Assembly (NCBI RefSeq): GCF_027531025.1
Contig: NZ_JAPZQX010000009.1
Span: 1 to 64,000, forward strand
Origin: Novosphingobium sp.
Lineage (GTDB): Bacteria; Pseudomonadota; Alphaproteobacteria; Sphingomonadales; Sphingomonadaceae
Direction: 5' to 3'
DNA: 64,000 nt
Shown here in pieces: positions 26,012-33,593 of the stretch (position 1 is the first letter of the stretch; every line of letters starts with the position of its first letter). The notes under the pieces are model-generated. The model was not told where the DNA came from. It saw nothing but the letters and a program-made list of their open reading frames with translations, and ran no database searches. The position numbers were made by a program, and so were the translations under genes.

Positions 26012-26446
26012 CTGGCCTGAAAGTCCCTCTCCAAGCGCGAAGCTAGATTACCTCGCCCTTCTTATATGCACCAATTGTATAATGTAGTGCAATAATGTTC
26101 AATAGTTTTGTCAGTTTTTTGATCGCATAAGCCTATTATGGCATTCGATTGTCCGGCGCCTGCATGAACGAGACAGTCTCTTATCATTCTGTAAAAGACT
26201 AGTTTTTTAAAGACACCGTGGGGCACACACACGGCAAGCCTTGATGAGGCAAGCTGCAAAAAGCAGCATTGATCAAAGGCAGCAGACCAGCCTTTCGGCG
26301 GGCAGCCATTGCAAATTAAGCTGATTAAATGTCCCAACTATGATTGGATTGTACAACAAACTTTAGCTAAGGACCGTCGATTGAAAGCCTGCACGCCTAA
26401 CCGCATTGCCGGGCGCGGGATTTTTGCAACTCTTGAGGGGGCCATT
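26012..26446. promoter_or_regulatory. Divergent region between dioxygenase and TetR genes
   Basis: AT-rich, no credible gene. It must contain the promoters of the dioxygenase/P450 unit and of the TetR gene. No operator could be assigned with confidence. Confidence 0.4.
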
Positions 26447-27199
26447 ATGCCTCAAACCACAGATTTGATTGGAAAGAATCCCAACCGCCCCGATCGCCAG
26501 CGAGCGTGGCAAAAGCGATCGCTTGAAACCCGCGAGCGAATTCTGACGGCCGCTGCGCAGGAATTTGCCCACCAAGGCTTTGATGGCGCCTCAACTCGAA
26601 ACATAGCCGCAGCAGCAAAAGTCCAGCACACGCTGGTCACTTATCACTTCCAGAACAAAGAGGGACTGTGGCGAGCAACTCTTTACGGGCTGAGCGTAAC
26701 GCGATTCCAACAGTTTGAAGAACGTCTGGCCGGTCTGCGGGGGGTGGATGACTCCGCCAAGCTCTACCTTTATCTAGATGATTTCATCCAGTACTCGGCC
26801 AAGAATCCGGATTTCGCACGCATAATGGCCCATGTGGCAGCCAAGCCCAGTGAGCAACTCGATTGGCTGCTTGATAACGCCATTCGCCCAATATTCGACC
26901 GCACAGCAGGTTTGATCACTGCGGCCCAAGCCGCTGGAAAATTCATCACTGGCGAGCCCAAATATCTGTATTACCTGTTCATTGGCATGGCGACGCGTAT
27001 ATTCCTGCTCTCTGCCGAAGTTGAAAAAATCCTCGGCGTGTCTCCCTATGATCCAGAATTCGTCAACCACCATAAGCACACCTGCCTGCAGATGTTTTTC
27101 CGGAACATGCCTGAATATGGCATAACAGAACCCCAGGTGGCGGGCTCAAAAGCAAAACGTCGCGCTCCCAGAACGGGCGAACGTTACGAGATGGTCTAA
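26447..27199 (+). CDS. TetR-family regulator of the catabolic cluster
   Basis: 250 residues from the ATG preceded by GAGGGGG; an upstream extension lacks an SD. HTH TRERILTAAAQEFAHQGFDG, then HTLVTYHFQNKEGLWRA, as in the RutR/AcrR-like group with a TYHF recognition helix. The large C-terminal domain matches regulators of aromatic degradation. It is divergent from the ring-cleavage gene, its probable target. Confidence 0.87.
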   Translation: MPQTTDLIGKNPNRPDRQRAWQKRSLETRERILTAAAQEFAHQGFDGASTRNIAAAAKVQHTLVTYHFQNKEGLWRATLYGLSVTRFQQFEERLAGLRGVDDSAKLYLYLDDFIQYSAKNPDFARIMAHVAAKPSEQLDWLLDNAIRPIFDRTAGLITAAQAAGKFITGEPKYLYYLFIGMATRIFLLSAEVEKILGVSPYDPEFVNHHKHTCLQMFFRNMPEYGITEPQVAGSKAKRRAPRTGERYEMV

Positions 27200-27236
27200 A
27201 GCACCTTCTAGATTGAATATATAGATTGAGTAAGGC

Positions 27237-27264
27237 GCACGAGCCCGCATCCACGGGCTCGTGC
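27237..27264. terminator. Terminator between tetR and ridA
   Basis: GCACGAGCCCG-CATCCA-CGGGCTCGTGC, perfect 11-bp stem between two convergent genes. Confidence 0.8.
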
Positions 27265-27274
27265 TGATCTCGAC

Positions 27275-27664
27275 TCAGTCAATCACAGCAAGGAAATCGC
27301 ACGCAACAAGGCGATTTCCTGGCATAGCCTCAAGGAGGATCGCCTGCCGGGCAGGCCGGGATGCCTCATGCGGGAAGGCCTCCAACCAGTGCTGGTCGAT
27401 TGCTGCACGAACACTGTCGTTACGGATATAGACCGTAATCTTGAGGATATCGTCAAGTGTTCCACCAGCGCCTTCGATAACGAGACGCACATAATTGAAC
27501 ATCAGAGCGGCCTGTTCCTCGGCTGTATCAGGATGTGCGCCAGCAGTGTAGTCAAACCCGAAAATGTTTCCGCTAGCGACGAATGGACCAATACGGCTGG
27601 CTGCCGGGATTGGCAGTTTTCCGTGTCCGAACCCTTCAACGACAATGCTTTTGCGATCACTCAT
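27275..27664 (-). CDS. RidA/YjgF-family deaminase
   Basis: 129 residues, the usual size. GNIFGFDYTAG and MFNYVRLVIEGAGGTLDDILKITVYI belong to the RidA fold. The usual C-terminal R-x-x-x.. pattern reads RPARQAILLEAMPGNRLVACDFLAV. Members hydrolyse enamines/imines or act in specialised catabolic routes, where they often stand next to ring-cleavage genes. Forms a trimer with inter-subunit sites in known cases. Confidence 0.82.
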   Translation of the reverse strand: MSDRKSIVVEGFGHGKLPIPAASRIGPFVASGNIFGFDYTAGAHPDTAEEQAALMFNYVRLVIEGAGGTLDDILKITVYIRNDSVRAAIDQHWLEAFPHEASRPARQAILLEAMPGNRLVACDFLAVID

Positions 27665-27850
27665 CAGCCGATCTCCTCTTCAACTCTACGCCTTAGACGT
27701 GCATTGCAACGCCATATCGCAATTTAATCGATATGATGATATAAATTCATTTTATGAACCATGTGGAATGTTTTATTCCGTGTGAGCGGAAAATCTTCTG
27801 TCAGATGGAGAAGCACCGCACCTCCTCTGGCCTGTTCAGGGTGTATTGGG

Positions 27851-28006
27851 ATGATCGATCCGACCAATTTTCGATGTGCCATGGGTGCCTACCCCACCGG
27901 CGTCTGCATTATTGCGGCCCAAGGTGCGGACGGTAGCAAGCACGCAATGGTTGTGGTGTCTTTCACTTCAATTTCTTTGAATCCACCGCTCATCGAGTTG
28001 ACCTGA
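27851..28006 (+). pseudogene. Flavin reductase-like protein, N-terminal fragment cut by an IS3 end
   Basis: The 51 codons start MIDPTNFRCAMGAYPTGVCII and run to SISLNPPLIEL, the N-terminus of the flavin reductase (FMN-binding split barrel) family. The frame then meets an IS3-type end and stops. About two thirds of the domain is missing. Before interruption it may have supplied reduced flavin to a monooxygenase of the pathway. Confidence 0.75.
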
Positions 28007-28234
28007 GCCCGGCAACCTGGTCCGTTTTAAGTGAGAATTTCCTGGCTGGGTTTGGCCAATGCCAGCCAGGAGATTCATGGCATGAAGAAGTCCAGATTCA
28101 GCGAACAGCAGATCGCTTTCATATTGAAGCAGGAGGATGACGGGACGACGGTTGAGGAGGCATGCCGCAAGGCAGGGATGTCGATCCAGACGTACTATCG
28201 ATGGCGCAGCAAGTTCGGCGGATTAGACGCCGTG
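28000..28234 (+). mobile_element. IS3-family remnant with truncated orfA
   Basis: The orfA start at 28082 reads MKKSRFSEQQIAFILKQ, then TVEEACRKAGMSIQTYYRWRSKFGG, the HTH protein of IS3-group elements. It breaks off after GGLDA, where integrase-like sequence begins. Only the left end remains; orfB and the right end are missing. Confidence 0.82.
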
Positions 28235-28323
28235 ATCATCCCCTTAGCGCTGTCAGCAGAACCTTTCGGCACTCATTCCCCCAAAATCCAGCCGCTGTTC
28301 AAATCCGAACACGATCCGAATAC
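28235..28323 (-). pseudogene. Relic of the 5' end of a second integrase gene
   Basis: On the minus strand this matches the start of the intact integrase at 39665-39750: the same arm repeat, then GGGGGA, a GCCGAAAGGTTCTGC run against GGCGAAGGGTTCTGC, with small indels. Everything downstream has been replaced by the IS3 remnant. It indicates that the catabolic segment once had its own integrase at this end. Confidence 0.65.
28303..28320. repeat. Arm-type repeat copy 4
   Basis: Exact ATCCGAACACGATCCGAA within the integrase relic, 65 bases left of the degenerate att. Confidence 0.7.
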
Positions 28324-28384
28324 AGAAAAATCGGCATTCCCCGCTGGGAAGTTTTCTCTAACTCGGTGGTTTAATTAAACATTT

Positions 28385-28448
28385 AGCAGGCGAAGGAATT
28401 CGAAATCTTGCGACCTCCGGCGCACTGCATATTACTCAGCTCTGCTAT
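28385..28448 (-). repeat. Degenerate att / tRNA-like relic
   Basis: AGCAGGCGAAGGAATTCGAA corresponds to AGCGGGCGAAGGGATTCGAA of the att core. The sequence continues to CGACC and then to an imperfect tRNA-like arm (TCAGCTCTGC). Several mismatches prevent a good cloverleaf. Best read as a decayed attachment site or tRNA fragment at the joint of the two modules. Confidence 0.5.
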
Positions 28449-28522
28449 TCTGTAATGCCCCGTGAGAGTGCCGCTATAAAGTGGCTTTCGGCCAGATTTT
28501 CTGACCAAAGATTGAAATCTCA

Positions 28523-28549
28523 GAAAAAAAAGGAGCCCGAAGGCTCCCC
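28523..28549 (-). terminator. Rho-independent terminator (minus strand)
   Basis: On the minus strand GGAGCC-TTCG-GGCTCC is followed by eight T; it ends the gene at 28572-29099. Confidence 0.85.
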
Positions 28550-28571
28550 TATTCTAGCATTCCCGCTTTGA

Positions 28572-29099
28572 TCAGTGAACTATTGCGATGTTCACACCAG
28601 CGCTGCGAAGGCGCTTGTATGCTGCCACCACCACATAATCGTCGAACTCGTGCCGCATCGTCACGACCAGCGCTTCAATCGTTGATGACCCCTGCCCAGC
28701 CTCCACAAGATCGATGAACCCCTGACGTTCTTGCTTTGACGTCACCCATTCGATGATCGCCTGCTTCACGCCCTTGTTACGAACCTTTTGCCAAGTACGT
28801 GTTGCACGCGTCGTGCGATCATTACGCTCTGATAGCAGCGCTTCATAAGTCGCAATGATTTCGCCAAAACCACGATCCAGCTCGCTGTCACCGAGCTTGT
28901 TCAGCTCCCAAACCCGACGCTTCGCACGTTCCGCATATTCCGTGTCACCGATGCGATAGGCGTTGACCATGATTTTTCGCAGCTTGTCTGCATCAGTTTC
29001 CAACTCAGGTGCCTTCTTCGGCATGGCAACGACCTTACCGACATTACGACCCTGATTGGCCGAACCTGCGATGATCTTGCTGTTGAATGCGGTAGCCAT
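28572..29099 (-). CDS. Hypothetical protein of the replication module (paralogue of the protein at 36598)
   Basis: 175 residues, soluble, largely helical, no known domain recognised. The C-terminal 90 residues share a layout with the protein at 36598-37089: YE.L.S...R.TRAT...K, a helical block, then SSTIEALVVTMRHEFDDYVVVAAYKRL against ASFEAVVVKYSGAFDAAVVAAAKKTL. First residues are basic and disordered. Has its own terminator, and two GTTC-N6-GAAC palindromes lie upstream, so it is probably regulated. Two copies in one element suggest a structural or DNA-associated role, but no function can be given. Confidence 0.7.
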   Translation of the reverse strand: MATAFNSKIIAGSANQGRNVGKVVAMPKKAPELETDADKLRKIMVNAYRIGDTEYAERAKRRVWELNKLGDSELDRGFGEIIATYEALLSERNDRTTRATRTWQKVRNKGVKQAIIEWVTSKQERQGFIDLVEAGQGSSTIEALVVTMRHEFDDYVVVAAYKRLRSAGVNIAIVH

Positions 29100-29161
29100 T
29101 TTCTGAACTCCTGATTTTCAGAGAAGCCCGTTTGCCTCTCTATGTGTTCACAATAGCCCAC

Positions 29162-29175
29162 GTTCTATTTAGAAC
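29162..29175. promoter_or_regulatory. Palindrome GTTC-N6-GAAC (site 1)
   Basis: GTTCTATTTAGAAC, 62 bases upstream of the gene ending at 28572. It pairs with site 2, 60 bases further up; likely operators of one repressor. Confidence 0.5.
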
Positions 29176-29221
29176 ATATGAGCTGACTAAAATGCGCTAT
29201 TGATATGTTATGATTAGGACC

Positions 29222-29235
29222 GTTCCAATTAGAAC
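29222..29235. promoter_or_regulatory. Palindrome GTTC-N6-GAAC (site 2)
   Basis: GTTCCAATTAGAAC, spaced exactly 60 bases from site 1 start to start. Confidence 0.5.
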
Positions 29236-29251
29236 ATGCCTGTGTGCAGGG

Positions 29252-29282
29252 ATAAGGCGGGGAGCCATGCTCCCCGCCTTAT
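29252..29282. terminator. Hairpin terminator after the 212-aa gene
   Basis: ATAAGGCGGGGAGC-CAT-GCTCCCCGCCTTAT, a perfect 14-bp stem directly after the stop of the minus-strand gene at 29287. Confidence 0.85.
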
Positions 29283-29286
29283 CAAA

Positions 29287-29925
29287 TCACGCCGCCTCGA
29301 GATTATCGAACTCATCATCGAGATCGAAGCCATCGAGCGCATCGATCATGAACCGATCGAGCAGCTCTTGGTTCGACACCCTGACCTTTGATCCGAACTG
29401 ATCTCCAACTGCACCCAAGGCCCTGTCGATCTCGACTGCCTGTGCAGGATTCTTCGCCTTGACGGTCAATGTGAACGACACCGTGTCCGAAGGCGCTTTC
29501 GCACCATCATCGATGAACGCTCTCAGCTCCTTCATCGTTGCTGTTGCCGTCAGCGCTTTCGAATTAACAAGTGTTTCGAACTTATCATTTTCGAGCTTTG
29601 CGAGCTCATAAACAGTCGTCCAACTGTTCGGCACACGATCAATGACAGGCACAAATCGCGCTGCCTGCTGCCCAATCTTGCGCAGCTTCCTGAACGTTGG
29701 ACCGTTGTGATCAATGCCGACCTCCTGGCAGAAGATCATGATCTCAAGACGTGACAGCTTCGCCTCTGCTTCGAGCACGGTTTCGCCAAGCTTCAAAATG
29801 CTCTCGACCGTGTTGCGTGCATAATAGCGATAACGCTCAACATACTGCTCGACGGCAGGTGACAGCTGAAACGAAGTTGCAACAGGGGTGACTGCAACAG
29901 ACTGCTCAAGCGACATATTTTCCAT
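29287..29925 (-). CDS. Hypothetical protein, DUF3102-like DNA-module protein
   Basis: 212 residues, soluble, acidic C-terminus (DGFDLDDEFDNLEAA). The middle reads TVESILKLGETVLEAEAKLSR...FCQEVGI, then TFRKLRKIGQQAARF...NSWTTVYELAKL, a pattern seen in DUF3102/phage regulatory proteins and in ParB-like accessory proteins. Divergent from the polymerase operon with a palindrome between them, so a regulatory role for replication is plausible. Call is tentative. Confidence 0.6.
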   Translation of the reverse strand: MENMSLEQSVAVTPVATSFQLSPAVEQYVERYRYYARNTVESILKLGETVLEAEAKLSRLEIMIFCQEVGIDHNGPTFRKLRKIGQQAARFVPVIDRVPNSWTTVYELAKLENDKFETLVNSKALTATATMKELRAFIDDGAKAPSDTVSFTLTVKAKNPAQAVEIDRALGAVGDQFGSKVRVSNQELLDRFMIDALDGFDLDDEFDNLEAA

Positions 29926-29996
29926 AATGATTGCCTTCCAAATCCATCGAACCGCTTGATTGCCGTTCGATAATTTGGATCTATCCCCAACTCGAA

Positions 29997-30019
29997 TTTA
30001 ATGGCATGATCGCATTAAA
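29997..30019. promoter_or_regulatory. Palindrome in the divergent replication promoter region
   Basis: TTTAATG-N9-CATTAAA with perfect 7-base arms, 19 bases before the ATG at 30038. Position suggests autoregulation of the replication operon. Confidence 0.5.
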
Positions 30020-30037
30020 AGGCGCGATATAGATGTT

Positions 30038-30847
30038 ATGAAATCTTCCAATTTTCCCGCTGGATTCACAGCCAAACACCCCGTCTTTGGCCCTACGGAA
30101 GGCCGCAAAGGCGTGAAATGGAACCAGAGCGCATTTTACTTCTGGTGGGAGTTCTTAAGGCTACACGATGGCTATGCTGAAACCTGCCGAAAAGATGGCA
30201 AAGGTAAGTACGCCAAGCTGTTTCAAGACTTTGGCAACGTACACGCTCAAGAGTTCAAGGAATGGTGGACCGCCAAAGTTGATGGCGGAAACCGTGGACG
30301 GCATCTATTCGCCGAACCTCCCGCACCGGCAACCGTTAAAGCCCTGTCTAAAGCCGAAGTCTTGGAGCTTTTCGATGTCGGCGGCGAAAGTCAGGTACTG
30401 CTAGTCTCGATACCAATGAACTATTCTCGCCGAGAGATCTCAAAACGCCTCGGCAAGGTTATCCGAGAAAATCATGGCCGCAAACGCGGTGAGAAGCGCT
30501 TGTCCGTTAGCAAAGCTCGCTATCCGCTGCTTTCCATTCCGGATATCGACTCTTTGGAAAAGACACTGCGGGTTTTCACAATCAGACGAGATAACCCCAA
30601 AATGCCACTGTGGGAGGTTGCTAGAAAAGCTAAGGTTGGCTCAAGATCGAGTTATGCATCAGCCGAAACCGATGCTGATGTCAGAGCAGCCCTGACCGCT
30701 GCTGCCAGTCGCAAACTCCGTCATGCCGAACTGATCATTGAGGGTGTCGGCAGAGGGGTTTTCCCTGTGCCCTTACCAACCAAACGTCATGACAAGTCTG
30801 CTCAGGATGGAACCGCCGTTCCAAATGGAACCCAGAGCCCAAAATGA
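30038..30847 (+). CDS. Unknown protein translationally coupled to the DNA polymerase
   Basis: 269 residues, basic, soluble. The N-terminal region is rich in aromatic residues (WNQSAFYFWWEFLRLHDGY, then FKEWW). The middle has SRREISKRLGKVI and a WEVARKAKVG...SYA stretch that looks like a possible DNA-binding helix-turn-helix. Its stop overlaps the polymerase ATG (ATGA), so the two proteins are made together and probably work together. Proteins of this type occur beside polymerases or on mobile elements as far as I recall, but none is characterised. Possible role: origin recognition or terminal/partner protein (speculative). Confidence 0.7.
   Translation: MKSSNFPAGFTAKHPVFGPTEGRKGVKWNQSAFYFWWEFLRLHDGYAETCRKDGKGKYAKLFQDFGNVHAQEFKEWWTAKVDGGNRGRHLFAEPPAPATVKALSKAEVLELFDVGGESQVLLVSIPMNYSRREISKRLGKVIRENHGRKRGEKRLSVSKARYPLLSIPDIDSLEKTLRVFTIRRDNPKMPLWEVARKAKVGSRSSYASAETDADVRAALTAAASRKLRHAELIIEGVGRGVFPVPLPTKRHDKSAQDGTAVPNGTQSPK
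30818..30831. promoter_or_regulatory. GTTC-N6-GAAC palindrome inside the coupled gene
   Basis: GTTCCAAATGGAAC near the 3' end of the 269-aa gene, just before the polymerase start. May be coincidental. Confidence 0.3.
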
Positions 30848-33525
30848 CCGAGAAAATCCGCTATTCCAGTCGGTCTGAGGTCACTGTCAGGAACGGTGAT
30901 CTAACCCTCAGTAAAACCACAATATGGGTGGAGAGGGATGACTTTTACGGAGGTGTGGAGCGCAGCCGCAAGGCTTCCGAACCATTCATGGTTATCGGCT
31001 TTGATACCGAATACAAAGCCCCTGACCAGCCCCTGTCGAACGAGGATATCAGGGCAGGATTGGCAAAGAACCTGATCCTTTCATACCAGGTCTACTGCAA
31101 GGTTTATGATCCCGCCAAAGGCGATGGCGATCCCACCGAGTGGGGCGCCATTTGCTATCCCAATGATGGTGAGAGGCTAAGCCTTGCCGATTGCATTATG
31201 TTTGCGGTGTGGAGCGGCGTTCGAAATGGAACGGTGAAAGCCGTGCCGACCCGCATCTATCTGGTCGGCCACTTTACCAGAGCTGACATCCCAGCGTTTT
31301 CGGACTTCCAAGACCTCACGCAAATGATGTCGAGCGTGCGCAACACGTTCCTGTCGATCGATGGCCACATTGCGCTCGCCTATGACTTTCCTGACGGGGA
31401 TCATGTCGACCTGAAGATATTGCTCCGGGATACCATGCTGTTGACCCCTGCCGCATCGAAGGGCTTAAAGGCTCTTGGCGAGCTGGTCGGCCAAGAGAAG
31501 ATCGCCCTCGATCCCGATCCTGCCAAAGAGCAATGGTACAAGGAGAACATGGATTGCCTGATGCGGGACAATCCAAAGCTGTTCGACCACTACGCCCTGA
31601 CCGATGCCGTCATTTGCGTTCGCTACATCGACAAAATGCTCGAGCAGAGCCGGGAGCTGTTCAACACCAATAAAATCCCTGCCACGCTGACCGGCATTGG
31701 AGTCGACCTTCTCCTCAAAAATTGGGACGAGCGCTGGGCGGGTGCCTCGCTCGACCTGCTGGGCAAGGAGAAGATCAAGGAACGGATCTACGACAAGCGG
31801 CAGGGCTATTATCGCAAGGTTGAGCGGATCGTCGATCAACAGGAGGTCGCCTGGCACCTCGCACTGGCAACCGAGTGCTACCATGGCGGACGCAACGAGC
31901 AGTTCTGGTTTGGCCCCTGCTTCGAAGACAATTGGACGGACTATGATCTGTCCAGCGCCTATCCCACAGCCATGGCGCTAATCGGCAAACCAGAATGGAG
32001 CCGTGCCTTCGTAACGACCAAGCCTGATGACTTCACGGCGCTGTCGCTCGGTGTTGCCAACGTCGAGTTCGAATTCCCAAAGTCCGTCCGGTTTCCGACA
32101 CTGCCTGTTCGCACCGACAATGGCCTGATCTTCCCCCGCAAGGGTCTATCAAACTGTGCTGCACCCGAGATTGCCCTTGCCCGATCACTCGGTGCCAAGC
32201 TCAAGATACGTCACGGCGTCGTGGTCCCGACTGACCCAACCAAGCACATCTTCGGCGACTTCATCCAGATGTGCGTCAAGAAGCGTGCCGCCTTCCCCAA
32301 GGGATCGCTGGAGAACCTGTTCTGGAAGGAGCTGAGCAACTCCACTTACGGCAAGACCGCCCAGGGATTGCAGAAGAAGCGGGTGTTCGACCTCAAGGCT
32401 GCAGAAATGACCGAGCTGCCGCCGAGCAAGATCACGAACCCCTATTATGCGGCCTACATCACCTCATTCGTGCGGGCTGTGCTCGGCGAGATCATCAACT
32501 CCCTATCGGCCGAAGTGTGCGTCTTCAGCTGCACGACTGATGGCTTCCTGACCAATGCCACCGACAGCGACATCGCCGCAGCATCAGGCGGACCGCTGGT
32601 CAAACTCTATGCGCAAAGTCGTCATCGACTGACAGGCGATCCGACAGTGCTGGAAATCAAACACCGTGTCCGTGAGCTACTGGGGTGGCGTACCCGTGGT
32701 CAGGCCACATTGAAGGAAGGAAACGGCGGAGCTGACGACAAGGGCAATGTCGTGCTCGCCAAGGGCGGGATCCACCTGCCTCACCACTTCGATGATGTTT
32801 GGCATCAGAACCGCCGCATCGTGGAAATGTTCTTCAACCGTACGAGCGACGATGTGATCCCGATGAAGGTGAAAACTGGCGTTCGGGACATGGTGTTGTT
32901 CGATGCCGACCTAGTTGATCGTGCACTGTCGAAGCGCCTCAACATGGAGTTCGATTGGAAGCGCAAGCCCTATGCTGTCAGGCATTCGGAAGCACACGAC
33001 CATATCGCCTTTTCAACGGAACCGTGGGACAGCATTGATCAGTTCATGGAGATGCGGCGGTACTGGGAAGCGTTCGCCTTGCAGCCTCGCCTGTGCCTGA
33101 AATCGATGTCGGATTATCGCCAGTTTGCGGTTTACGTGATGTCGCAGTCCTCGCTGGAACACGATGCTCGTTATCTTCACCGCAAGACACCTGACCTCAA
33201 GCGCCTGCGGCAATCGCTGGGCTCTGCATGGCGTCATTCCAAGGCTGGACTGGTCTGGGGGCAGTACCAGATCTCCAATTCGGAATTTGCTGAAATCCTG
33301 ACCGAAGCGGGGATCGAATGCACACGGGCGGACGTTGAAAATGCTGCCCGCAAGCCGTTCGAACCGAAAAAATGTCCGCCCACCCCTGACGTATTTTCAG
33401 CATTATCGAAACTGACCAGGCAATTTCCCGATCTCGAAGTGGACCAATTTGTCGTCCAGTCGAAGGGACACATAGACTTATTGGCGGCCGAAACTACCCC
33501 CTGCCCATTTATTTCCCGACTCTGA
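30844..33525 (+). CDS. Family B DNA polymerase, pipolin-like (candidate primer-independent piPolB)
   Basis: 893 residues. The exonuclease domain is intact: Exo I FDTEY (D54, E56), an Exo II region around VGHFTRADIP (140-150) and Exo III YALTD (250-254). Polymerase domain: YHGGRNE (346-352); motif A DLSSAYP (368-374); motif B KELSNSTYG (495-503); motif C CTTDG (563-567) with Thr in place of the first Asp; then RTRG (616-619), similar to the KTRG motif I recall for primer-independent PolBs, and a KxY-like FDWKRKP (703-709). No terminal protein gene is obvious. Encoded with a tRNA-directed integrase, which is the pipolin layout. PolB identity is firm; the primer-independent subgroup needs phylogeny. 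Confidence 0.85.
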   Translation: MTEKIRYSSRSEVTVRNGDLTLSKTTIWVERDDFYGGVERSRKASEPFMVIGFDTEYKAPDQPLSNEDIRAGLAKNLILSYQVYCKVYDPAKGDGDPTEWGAICYPNDGERLSLADCIMFAVWSGVRNGTVKAVPTRIYLVGHFTRADIPAFSDFQDLTQMMSSVRNTFLSIDGHIALAYDFPDGDHVDLKILLRDTMLLTPAASKGLKALGELVGQEKIALDPDPAKEQWYKENMDCLMRDNPKLFDHYALTDAVICVRYIDKMLEQSRELFNTNKIPATLTGIGVDLLLKNWDERWAGASLDLLGKEKIKERIYDKRQGYYRKVERIVDQQEVAWHLALATECYHGGRNEQFWFGPCFEDNWTDYDLSSAYPTAMALIGKPEWSRAFVTTKPDDFTALSLGVANVEFEFPKSVRFPTLPVRTDNGLIFPRKGLSNCAAPEIALARSLGAKLKIRHGVVVPTDPTKHIFGDFIQMCVKKRAAFPKGSLENLFWKELSNSTYGKTAQGLQKKRVFDLKAAEMTELPPSKITNPYYAAYITSFVRAVLGEIINSLSAEVCVFSCTTDGFLTNATDSDIAAASGGPLVKLYAQSRHRLTGDPTVLEIKHRVRELLGWRTRGQATLKEGNGGADDKGNVVLAKGGIHLPHHFDDVWHQNRRIVEMFFNRTSDDVIPMKVKTGVRDMVLFDADLVDRALSKRLNMEFDWKRKPYAVRHSEAHDHIAFSTEPWDSIDQFMEMRRYWEAFALQPRLCLKSMSDYRQFAVYVMSQSSLEHDARYLHRKTPDLKRLRQSLGSAWRHSKAGLVWGQYQISNSEFAEILTEAGIECTRADVENAARKPFEPKKCPPTPDVFSALSKLTRQFPDLEVDQFVVQSKGHIDLLAAETTPCPFISRL

Positions 33526-33593
33526 CTCTGAAGATCCCAAACAGATAAATAGGAGATAAATACCTTATATTTATAGAAAAACGGGATTTACAG

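Noticed and set aside
29162..29235. SOS/LexA boxes
   Set aside because: Alphaproteobacterial LexA sites are direct repeats (GAAC-N7-GAAC type), but these are inverted GTTC-N6-GAAC palindromes.
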